Below, piece after piece: positions 45,201 through 55,900 of a DNA stretch of 64,000 bases. The notes beneath the pieces were generated by a model, which was given only the letters and a program-made list of their open reading frames with translations, was not told the origin of the DNA and made no database searches. This stretch comes from Anarhynchus alexandrinus (taxonomy: Eukaryota > Chordata > Aves > Charadriiformes > Charadriidae): contig VUYV01000295.1 in NCBI GenBank assembly GCA_008711295.1, forward strand, positions 580,813-644,812. Direction: 5' to 3'. Position 1 is the stretch's first letter, and every line of letters begins with the position of its first letter. The position numbers and the translations under genes were made by a program.

Positions 45201-47219
45201 TGTTGCTGTCAGGTCATTTGCCCGGATCGCTCATCCAGAGGCCCCATACCTCCAAGATGTCCTTTAATGTGTGGCGGGTTGGGCTGCCGCTGCGCGCCTT
45301 GGCTTGTCCTGCACATAAATAGCTTTGAGGGCTGAGAGACTCTTAAAAAAAGTACCAGGAGGAGAAAACAGGTCCATGTTTTTAATCCTTTCTGCTCCCT
45401 TGTGATACACGAGAAAAGCTTGCAAACGTCCTTGTGTCTTTGTAAAATGAGAAATACCAGGGGGATGGAGTCTGCTCTTCGCCGTGTTTCCCTGGAGGCA
45501 ACAGCAATGTCTCTGCTCCCGAAGGAGCGGCCAGGGGGTGCAGGGACAGCTCTTCGTCCCTGCGAGTTAGGGAAGGGGTGAGGAAAATACACAAAACACC
45601 CGATACGCGCTGCCTGTTCTTAGTAACAACCACTCGGTTTTCAGTAGGAGTAGCTAAAGTAAAAATCCTTCCCCTCTGCCACTTTTCGGTAAAGCCTTCT
45701 GAGAAAAACGGGGTAGGTAAAAATACATCGAAACACTGGGGAGAAATTGGCGGGTTTGAAAGAGGCTCGAGAACATCCTTGGCACCCTTTTCAGGCAGCG
45801 TGAAGAAGCACAACTGGAAAATCGCTTTTCCTTCCTAGGCCGCCTTTGCAGAGTGTTAAAGTCGGAAAAGCCGGAAAACTCTCCCAGGCTGCTCTGTTTG
45901 ACTGCTGCCCCCCCTCCCGCCGCCGCTCGTGGGATGCCTGGTCCCTGCCGTGGGCACCCCGACCCACTGCGGTGGCACTCCCATACTGGTGGAGGAGGCG
46001 GACACCGGGGCAGCCGCTTCTCCTGCTGTCCCCTCCCCGGCTGCAGAAACCCTTCGCTGAGCTAACATGAGAAAAGACCTCAAAATCAGTTATTCTGCTC
46101 AAGTGGGAGCTCCCACTGGGACCTGAGCTCGCAGCCAGCAGGGATGGGGATGAGTGGGCTGATGGTGCCAGCTGGCTGTAGAACTGCCTGGCAGACCTCA
46201 GGCTCAGGTGCTGCTTCCCCGGGTTTGGGATGAAATACCGTCGGGGTTTCTGATGCGTGTGGGCACAGTGCCTGCCGTAGGCTTCCTCTCCATCCTCAGG
46301 TTGCTCTGAGACGTAGACACCAGTTGCTTCAGGGCTTTTGTGGCCCCTCCAAGCTCAGCAGCTGGGGCACTGGGCAGCGCAGATGTGGTGGCGCCAAGCT
46401 TGTGGAGGACTCGACCCCTTGAGGGCTTGCTTGCTCCTTGGGCACGCCACAGTGACATGGTCAACCTGCTTGTTACCTGCTACCTTTGCCTGTGGCTGGA
46501 TTAACTGATGGGTTCTCAAGGGCAAAGAGGGATGGCAATGGCTGAAGTGGTGGGTACCCAGGCAGAGGTCTCTGCTGGCAGCACTATCCTGCCGTCTTGA
46601 CAAAGGCACATTTTCCTCCTGCTCGTGATGAGCCCTGGAGAGAAGATGGAGTCCTTCGCAAGGCACTCGGGCTTTAGACAAGTGGAAAAACACCATAAAA
46701 TCAATACGTAGGGAAATTGCAGATGCTCTGGGGCCAAGTGCTCAATGTAACGTCAAACCACCTGTCATGAGTGTCACCCTCCGCTTCTACTGACACCATT
46801 AAAGTCACTTTCCAAACTGTCAGTGTGGAGCATCCTCTAGGTATGGACTGTAACTCATTCGATCATTTCCAGAGCGCGTTCATTCAGCTTTCACTGTAGT
46901 GCCCTGTTCTATACAGCCACCTCGGATATGGGCTGTTGAATCCTCGCTCCCAATCGCAGTATACCAGGCTCCGTTACATGCAGCCTTGACATCAAGATCT
47001 TGCTATGGCATGTCAAATTCTTCTCTCCCAAATTCAGCCTTTTGAAGAGAGGGAGCTTTCCACTGCGTGGCCATCTTGAGTCTTCCCTCCTCTTTTCGGA
47101 AAGGAAAAATGAAAGCTCGGTGTGGATTTGCGAGGTTAATTATCTACTGCAGAGCATCTCCCGTAGTGCCTGGGAGGCGGTGTGGCTCCTGGCTGAGGTG
47201 TGCTGCTGACTGAGGTCGC
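42276..47219. other. Intergenic with CpG-rich patches
   Basis: No gene is recognised. CpG density is raised at about 42.59-42.87, 43.26-43.36 and 45.6-46.07 kb. A 230-codon open frame at 43200-43892 (+) has no recognisable domain or homologue that I know. Confidence 0.55.
42590..42870. other. Orphan CpG-rich patch in gene desert
   Basis: By eye about 20 CpG dinucleotides in some 280 bases (for example CGGCTGCGGGCCGAAGGGAC), against few in the flanks. Such patches may mark a distal enhancer or a non-coding RNA promoter. A 130-codon open frame (42606-42998, +) crosses it but is not supported as coding. Confidence 0.45.
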
Positions 47220-47335
47220 TTGGGTCTGATTTCAGCTTCGTTACTGGCCTGGGAAGTGGCACAGGACAAATCCCTCCTTGCCTCAAATTTCCTATTTATA
47301 AATTGGAGTAAATACTGTCACTTCTGTTGTCTGGT
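47220..47335 (+). repeat. MIR-like (tRNA-derived SINE) fragment
   Basis: The order of blocks resembles the MIR core: GACAAATCCCTCCTTGCCTC, then TTTCCTATTTATAAATTGGA and GTAAATACTGTCACTTCT. It is strongly diverged. The call is from remembered consensus only. Confidence 0.5.
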
Positions 47336-48577
47336 ACTGTGATGGTGCTATCATGAGAAAGACTGTATGAGATGAGTATTCTTTATTAATTTTCATTATA
47401 AATCCTTTTGGTTTTGAACTGAACTGTTGCCTTTATAATGGGGTTTTAATTTAGATCTGTGGGCACGTGTGAGCTCTTCTCTGGAGCTGTCTTTACTGAG
47501 TTCGATGCCTGGTGTAAACTAGCTGGCTGCGCTTATGGTACGGTCAGCGTAGGAAGCATCCCTTACAAAGGCAGGTGATAAACCCCAAATCAGCTGTGGT
47601 GGGTCCTGCCCTGCCCTTCCTATGTGTAATAAAAGAACCAAGTTGTCTTGCATAGCTCTGTTCTCTTGTGAATCCTCTGCACTTGCACGTGATGATGGCA
47701 TTTCCAAACAAAGTCTCTTTCCATGTGTAAATGTGATGCTTTGCAGGTGTCTACTGTATTTTATTTGGGAAATTTATTTGGAAAATATTTGCAAGGCGTG
47801 TGGAGTTACCATTGCCAGCAGTTTACAACATCACCCTTCTTTCAGGGAAAACCCTCTGCTGTAAGGTGAGGTAATAACATGGAGGACTTGAAAATTACTC
47901 CTGTTTCTTGCTCACCAGTTGGTGTAGCAGTTCTGCTTTTCCCAAGATGAACTTTGCTTTAATGAGCCCTGCTGCTGCTGTACTGCACGTATACCATGTG
48001 CTCAGCCTTGGGCTCACCCTTACGACGTCTTGTAGTTCGGTTTGTAAACCGTCTTTCTCCACGCTGGTGGAGTTTTGCTTCCACCTCTCTCTGAGCCCTG
48101 CCCGGGTCCTAACCAGGTGGCTGGAGAGCTTCTCGCCTGGGTGAGATAACTTGGGTCGCTTAGCTCCCTTCTGCCTCTTCTTTGCTCCCTTTTGATCTTG
48201 GAGCGGGTTTTAGTTCTGATGCCTGATTTTTCCTTTGTGTCTAGCTCTCTCGCTCTATTAAAACTTCTTCATGTGATCACAATCTTGCTTCTTTTCTTTA
48301 CTGGCCTCTTTGTCCAATACAGCTGCTTGCGAGCTTAACTTCACTCTGACGTGTTTTCCAGCTCTGTCGCTCAGCTGCCCTGCCTCCTCTGCTAGCAATT
48401 GCACAGAGTCAGCAAAATCACCCTAATTCACAACTTTTAATCAGTCGTTCCTGTCCAAATCCACTCTGTGGCTATAGGAACAGTAGCAAGTCACTATTCT
48501 TGCTGCTTCTATTTTGAGCAAGGAAAAAGATGTGGAAGAGAAGGGGAGAGGAGATGCCACCTATGTGCAGAACTAGA

Positions 48578-48670
48578 AGCTCAGGTCCTATCTTTTTCCT
48601 GCATGACATAAATTCCTATTAAAGTAAATGGGATTTATATCCCGCAGTGAAGAAAAAGACTTCAGGAGCT
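48578..48670. repeat. Imperfect palindrome, old MITE-type element
   Basis: The left arm begins AGCTCAGGTCC and includes ATCTTTTTCCTGCATG and ATAAATTCCTATT. The right arm is its imperfect reverse complement (AATGGGATTTAT, GCAGTGAAGAAAAAGA, CTTCAGGAGCT). The centre is about six bases. The ATT-AAAGTA-AATGGG core resembles old palindromic amniote repeats of the TTGAAGTCAATGGG type. Confidence 0.55.
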
Positions 48671-48897
48671 TTCGCTTGTCCTTCTGATTACTGTAGCACC
48701 ACGGAGGTCATTAATGCCTCCTTTTCACTTCTAATCGAGCACCTTTGACTTTTCAGAGGTGCTGAGGGCTTCTACCACCCGCTGACCTTACTAGGAACTA
48801 GAAGTGTATGGCAGGTCCTGACGCGCAGGTGTGAATGAGTGTTTGTGTCTGTGTTTACTCTCTTTCTCCCCAGACTCACTCTCTATTAGCTCATTTG

Positions 48898-48997
48898 CCT
48901 ACAAAATTGAGATAGCAGTCATTGCCTGCTGGCCAGGGGTGTTGTGAGGGTTAATGGCCATGCTACGAAGTGCTTTGATGATCATGAGCACCGTAAG
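48898..48997 (+). repeat. MIR-like SINE 3' half
   Basis: It contains AAAATTGAGATAGCAGTCAT, then GTTGTGAGGGTTAATGG and GAAGTGCTTTGATGATC, in the order of the MIR/CORE-SINE 3' half and tail. It is old and diverged; a short similar tail occurs at about 54685-54712. Confidence 0.6.
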
Positions 48998-51900
48998 ACC
49001 TGCCTACTTGGTAGGTCTTCAAGTGAGATTGAATTCATGGCTCTCTCTAAAACCTCCTTGCCTTGGGCTGAGCTCCAGCCCTGCCTCCCTGCTGGGCTGG
49101 GAGAGCCCGGTGTAGGTGCAAGGAGAGGGCTTGCGTGCCCCCTTTTTGTGGGACCTTCAGCATGGGCTGAGTTTGTAGTGGTGGGACATGACCCTGTGGG
49201 TACAGAGATACTCTGTGCCTCCTTATCAGGAGAAATGCTATTGTGCTGGTGTATCCATAAAGATACATACACGAGGCATTTTTTTCCTGGTGTAACTCTT
49301 GCCCTATGTGGGTTAACGTGGGGAACAGATGAGGTCTCCTTCTCTTCCCAGGCATCTCCAAATGGCCACTGTGCATACGCAGTTTGACTGTATAGCATAC
49401 GCATTGTGTTAGATGTGCTTTCCATGCAGCAGGCTTGCCTAGCGCAAAACAATGCCTGTCGTATTTTTGTTTAGGAAACCCGAGACAGAGGCACCAGAGT
49501 CCTTGCACAGGCTGTGTCTGTATCCCCCAAGGATCAAACCCCTCCACCCTTACCCAATCCCTGTCCTATCAGAAGTTTGGGGTGTGGGTACAGTCATCTC
49601 CTTTGTCCCTCTGCGGTTGGATTGTCAGTTCAGGGTCAAGAAATGTGTACTTAGCAGTGGCAAAGAAGCTCCTTTCCACATGTCATAGCAGCGTGGGACA
49701 GCTAGAAGGCATCTTTTGATGGCTGAGGGATAAGGTGTTTGTGAGATCTCTCTAAGCCCAAAAGTTTGGGCTATCGCAAGGTGATTGAAGGCAGGTTTTA
49801 AAAAGGAACGAGGCGCTTGAAAGCCATTGCAGTTCAATACCAGGAGTGCCGCGACCTTGCAGAGTTTTATTTGCAAACACCAGATCTCCAGAACAGCTGA
49901 ATATCAGCCAGATTGAAAGTAACCTGACCTAAAAGTGAACAAGCAGAATATGTGAGAGACAAGCGTGCAAGTAATGGAGGCCAGCGCCGGAGAAGCAAGG
50001 ATGTGATTATGTTGAAAGTGGAAGCTAAACGCCCGGCATTAGAGCCAAATGTAAGAGCAGAGGAGAGATGGAATAAATAATCTTTCAGGATGCTGTGGAC
50101 AGTATGTACATGGGTACGTTGGTCGCAGGAGTCACCGGTTCTTATTCATAGCTGTCAGCGCCGGAGAAAACGACTGCTCGCCGGACTGGCTTTTCCTACT
50201 GGGATTTTTCCCTGCTGAATGTTTGTTTTATGGTCTAGAGGCAGCCTTACCTGCAGAATAGGCAAGTCCTTCTCTGCGACACTTTGCTGGGCCATTCTGG
50301 GAATTGCTAATGGCCAAGCTGTATTTTGAACAGAGATTTATGATCACCTTCCCAGTCAATTAAAATTCGAGGTATTGCTAAGGCAGAATTCAATTAAGGT
50401 TAATTGGAGCTTCTGAAAACTGCTTTTCCAAAGGGAAACAATGGTGGGATTGCAGATCCTACAGGGTTTCTATCACTTTTAAATAACTTTCAGTTCTGTT
50501 CTTGCCTGACGCTGCTCTAATCTTCCCTCAAGCCCCACGCTCTCGCTATTATCAAGCAATTCAAATGTTGATTTTTTTTTTCTGTCATAATTTATCATTT
50601 TGACTTATTTGTTCTTTTTACGTCTTCTTCTAAAGGCGAGGAAAAAAAAAACCAACAAAACCCAAACCCTGCAGAAGCTTGGAAATGTTTTTGTATCAGT
50701 CCCAGTGGTCTGACATGAAAGATATATAGCCACTTCTAAGAATTTGACAACACTTCAGTAACAATTATCCAGACAGGTACAATAACAACTCCCTTTTCTT
50801 TTGCTGTTGAGAGGGATGATAAGGCTTTAATGAATTGTCAATAAAGATTTAAAAAGAATAAAATAAACAAAGAGTAGAGAAAACAGGTGCAAACGAAACG
50901 CCATTAAAATGCAACTCAGGTTTCCCATTCTACCCTAAATTTTATTTTCTTGGCATCAAGGACTATTGTGACAGTTCTTCGCACACTTGATTGAACTGGG
51001 AAAACACATGGGACTGTATCTTAGTCACAGAATGCAGAACATGTAGCGCTCAGCTCGCAGAGCAATCTCGCGGAGGGATGAATAATCCTTTCAGCAGTTC
51101 ATTTTGTCAGAATTTGCAACCCGTTGTTTACTGTGTGGGGACTAATAACAAAATGCCAACGAGGAATTAAAAAAGCGAGAGGAGGAGAGATACAGAGAGA
51201 CGGAGCAGCGACGGCTTGAGGGTCCCGCTCCTTCTCGCCCCCGTAGCACGTGGTTGTCACTTGCCGACTGGAAGATATTGTTTTGGTTTTTTTTTTGGTT
51301 AAGTTTTACTTTCTGCGGTTTTGGGAGTAGATTAACATTTCTCTCTGCACATGCCCTGTGTCTTGCTGTTTAAAGGAAACCAGAGCAGCCCTCGACACAA
51401 GTGTGTTTTAGCGTTTCTCTCTCTTCATGGGAGATAAAGGGAAGCAAAGCCACGGGCAATTATTGTGTAGAAGTTAAAGGGAAAAGTTTCTTTGATAAGA
51501 GATGATTGTGTAATTATACAGTCGCCAAAGGAGAGGAACATGTAGGTGGATGCACTCTCTGATGTGTGATTACTAATGAATTCTCTGTATTCCTTGTGGA
51601 AAAGAGCCACAACTGTAAAATTAAATAGTCAATGCTTCTTTGATGAAAGGGTTTGCAGCCACTGATGTCCTTTATCAAAATACAGTGAGCTTTGAAGGAA
51701 CGGCAAGAATAGCAAGCCTCAGCTTCAAGTAGAGCAATCGGAGTGGCGGAACTCTACAGAAGTCTTTTTCTCTAGGAAATTTGTTTATAGCGTTTTCTAG
51801 TAACAGAGTCCTTTTGCCTGGGAAAATGATGGGTGAGCTATTACCAGGAGGCACGCAGCTGCTGAAGTTACGGCCAGGGCCGTACAGCAGATGGGCAGAA

Positions 51901-53808
51901 GATACTAGATTCAGTGTCACATTTGGGCGCGTGAGTTAGCCGGGACTGACAGATAGAGAGGCTTTAAAAGCATCCTTGCTTAGAAAGGTGAAAAGTGCCA
52001 TATGACTACTTAGTGAAGCATGCATCCTACTTGACAGTCCAGGGAACGCTAGTGTGCATCTCTGTCTCTCCTCTCCTTCCCTTCCCTTCCTTCAGCTCTG
52101 CGCAGAAGCTCACGCATTAACTTCTGAAAGAAAGCTTCTTTTCATGAAGCTTCCTTTTTTTCTTGCAATTCACACTGTACTCCTAGGATAAGAATTTATT
52201 TGTTAAAGTGGAGCACTCACCAGGAAAAGAAACATTTGTCTTTGGAATAAAATATAACAAAATCAGCTTTGACCTGGGATTTCAGATGTGGAGCCGGGCG
52301 GGATGATGACACGTGGCAATAAGATGCTGTCTGCCGCAACCAAGGGGAAGGGATGCTGTAAGCACTGAGTTATTCCCTGGAAAACAGAAAGAGGGAAATG
52401 GCATTAAGGCAGCGGGTACCCATCCCTGGGCTGCCCAGCGGCAGAGGATGTTTTGAGTGGTAGCCAGAATGACGGTGGACAGGAATCCCTTGCGTGGCCC
52501 TCCTGCCCTGGTGCGGTCAGGTGGACTTTCTCAGCCAGCGTCACTGATGATATTAGTGCCGGCAGAGTTATGTAAATGGTTGTTTATAGCATCCCTCGCA
52601 CGTTCCTCGGCTGGAACCAGTGCGGAGAACTCTGAGATTCCCTGGAGGAGAAAAGTGGTGAGTAGCTGAATATTTTTATTTGCTAAAAAATAGCTGAGAA
52701 GACCTCTTAATACGGCGCTCCAGCCATAAAATCAGAAATTATTCTCCCCGCTCTTATCTTCTGAGGAAACAAATTCCGCTGCAAAGCTTTTCCTAGGCCA
52801 TTTTAAAGCAGTATTGTTAAATACATTAAAGGCCACTTATTTTGAATTCAGATACAGCCAAGAGACATGTTATGACTCTATAACTAAATGGAAGACCTAG
52901 TAAAAAAAAAAAAAGTGTTTTTGCTCAGAGTGAATACAGCTACTGCTGCCTAGGTAGATTATTCTAAAGAAAGGATCCAACAGCTGAAAATACTCCATTG
53001 CTGTCCATTGGGACATTGTGAAGAAGATTTAAGAGGATCTAGGTGATCCCAGCATCTCTGGAAAAATAAGGACAGCAAGGTTATCTGGCTCAAGGCTATC
53101 TATAGCAATCTCCTCAAACATTAAAAAGAGTGTAAGGGGCTATACAACAACCCTCATCGCTGATATTGTGAAATGAGAGGAAAAGGAATGTTGGTATAAT
53201 GCTTGAATAAAGAAGTGGAATAGATGTATGACTACGTGGACATATTTCCCTATAGATTCAATATAGGGAATATGCAAAGCTGAAGGAAAAATGTTATACT
53301 GCAGTCCTTGAATGTTACACTGCGGTCTTTGAAGAGGAAAGAGCACAGGCTGAAGCCTGAGATTAGCTACTGCAAGGACTGGGATCAGGAATCTTAAACT
53401 CTTCCTCTTTCTTTGCCTTTTGTTTTTCAGACTGGAAATGCCTTTTCATGGGGGCTTCTACCAGAGAGGCTCAGCAACGCTTCTGTCATTACAGCCCATT
53501 TGTCTTGGATCACTCAGGATGTATTCGTGTGTAGCTCAAATTCCTGCTAGGTACTGAAAATGCAGAGAGATTATTTTATTATCCCTTTACTGCATGGTAT
53601 ATTAAAGGTTTCGAGAAAATCCAGCCAATTGATCACAGAGCATGCTGTCCTTGAAAGGTACGCTACTCTTTCCAGTACATTTATCAACGAGGCAACTCAA
53701 GGCAATTCCATGTTGGCATCAGATTTCACATCCGCAGGTTCATAACCAGTGTTTATATCCCCACGTATTTATGTTCATCTCAGCTCCCGTGCGGAGAATT
53801 CAGGATAA
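48998..53808. other. Intergenic, A/T-rich
   Basis: No gene is recognised. Between about 50.3 and 51.2 kb the sequence is homeodomain-site-rich and free of repeats, which would suit a conserved non-coding element. Overlapping open frames on both strands at 49.0-49.5 kb look incidental. Confidence 0.5.
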
Positions 53809-53847
53809 GTGTGTGTGTGCGCGCGCGTGCGTGTTTGTGTGTATGCG
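53809..53847. repeat. (GT)n/(GC)n alternating purine-pyrimidine tract
   Basis: GTGTGTGTGTGCGCGCGCGT continues into GCGTGTTTGTGTGTATGCGC. It is a compound microsatellite with Z-DNA-forming potential. Confidence 0.85.
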
Positions 53848-55386
53848 CTTACATCCAGAAATGACTGAATAGTCATTAGGTGGTTGAAGTAACGCACTTT
53901 GAGTTCATTAGGCTGACCTGCTCCCTCCAAAAAAATAGAGAAACTCTTTCTTGGAAACTGAGAAAGTAATATCAGCATTAACAATGGGGTTCAGTTTTTG
54001 TTATACCATGTGGCGTATCATAAAGGTTCCATATTCTTCCTCATCCTAAGCCTTTATTTTGGTTGCCTTGCTCTGATTTTCTTTCTTTAAAGAGGATGTA
54101 GTATATTTTTTCTCTAGCTGCCTATGGCCATCGGTAAGGGAAGCACCCAGAAGAACCTGGGCAAACACACGTGTGTAAGTTTGAAATTTAAACAAATTAA
54201 CTTTTATTTGTGCAACTGAACCGTAGGCTTCCTTTTCTAATCATTTGGCCTGAAAAAATATGGGTATTTGGGGTTTTATTGGTAGTTATCTCTATAATAT
54301 TACAACATATCCTAACAAAAGCGGCTGCACCTTTCATCTGATAAACCTTAAGAATTCATCCGGTTACTGAACACAAATTGCCCTGAAAGTATTTTAATTG
54401 GGAAACAAAACATATTCCAGTGATAAGCACAATGTGAAATTTCCATGAAAATTTGTTCAAACACAGCTTCTCTTGCAGAACTCTTTGTGAGGGCTGAGTT
54501 GTCAGAGAGGTGTAAATATGTAAAAGAGATATTCTCTTAATTCGCCAGCTCAGTCAGTGATAATGTAGGTCACTGATAACTTCTGGACTGAGAAAATGAC
54601 CATAAAAGGTTGCAATGTGATTGGAAATTTGGGTTCTCTGCTGTGCTATGTCAAGGTGCTTGCTGTCCAAGAATAGCAGAAGGTCTGAAAAATGCTTTGA
54701 GATCCTTAGGAGATGCCATGGGTGTGCACCTTACGGAAACATCTTAATTACATACTAATGAACCACCGCAGCAGCAGGCAGACAAGGGAAGGACAAAGTA
54801 TTGTACTCATATCTATCCTAGAAACAGATACAAGTTGGGAGCTGATTTTCGAGTACCTTCCTTCCATTAGTGATTTTTATTTTCAAAGTGAAATAGTTTA
54901 AACTTATCTGTTTCTTTCTTATTTATGTTGATGTGTTTATATTATGATACCATTCTAGGCTACATCCTTTTCTCCCTTATGTCTGTGAATCTCCATATTG
55001 ACGGGGTTTTACTTGAGAAAAGAATTTAGTGCTACCTGGGCATTTCAAGATGATACTAATGACACAGTGATGGCAAGGAGGAATGAAGGGGATGTCGTTG
55101 CCTAGAGCTGGGTTTAGCACGGAGAGCTTCCCTCCCTGGGTGGACGAGCAACCAAGCTGGCACAGGCTGAGCAGCATCCCTTGCTGCAGCAAGCTTCTCA
55201 CCCCACTCTGTGCCTTTGGGCAGCACTTGCGGGAGATGGTCCTGACCGGTGTTCCTCCATAGTTAAGTCCATCTTCACAGCCACTTTTTTCCCCCATCAT
55301 TTGCTAGATGCTTAATGAGAGCTAGCCCCTTGCTTTTTGTCACTGTAGAGGTGGCTATCCCACCCTGGACAGGCTCAAGAAGTGAG
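53848..55386. other. Intergenic
   Basis: No gene is seen. The only hint of a repeat is a short SINE-tail-like piece at about 54685-54712 (AATGCTTTGAGATCCT). Confidence 0.5.
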
Positions 55387-55900
55387 CATCCAGCTCTGGA
55401 GTCTCCAACACATGAAAGACATGGATCTGTTTGAGCAGATCCAGAGGAGGGCCACAAAATGATCCGAGGGCTGGAGCTATGAGGACAGGCTGAGAGAATT
55501 GGGGTTGTTCAGCCTGGAGAAGAGGTGGCTCCAGGGAGACCTTATTGCAGCCTTTCAGTACTTAAAGGGGACCTACAGGAAAGATGGGGACAAGCTTTTT
55601 AGCAGGGTCTGTTACAGTGGGACAAGGGGTGATGGTTTCAAACTAAAAGAGGGAAGATTCAGACTAGGTGTAAGGAAGAAATTTTTTACGATAAGGGTGT
55701 TGAAACACTGGAACAGGTTGCTCAGAGAGGTGGTAGATGCCCCATCCCTGGAAACATTCAAGGTCAGGTTGGACGGGGCTCTGAGTAACCTGATCTAGTT
55801 GAAGATCTCCCTGCTCATTGCAGGGGGGGTTGGACTGGATGACCTTTAACGGTCCCTTCCAACCCAAACTGTTCTCTGATGCTGTAATTCTATGATTCTG
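55387..55900 (+). repeat. CR1 LINE 3' fragment
   Basis: It runs from CATCCAGCTCTGGAGTCTCC through GTTCAGCCTGGAGAAGAGGT to GGGTTGGACTGGATGACC and AATTCTATGATTCTG. It is open for 100 codons (55499-55798) but carries a small deletion upstream, where the text jumps from CTGGAG to CTATGAGGAC. Confidence 0.95.

Noticed and set aside
49047..49547. Overlapping open frames on both strands (up to 166 codons)
   Set aside because: Both strands are open at once with no family resemblance, which is typical of chance.
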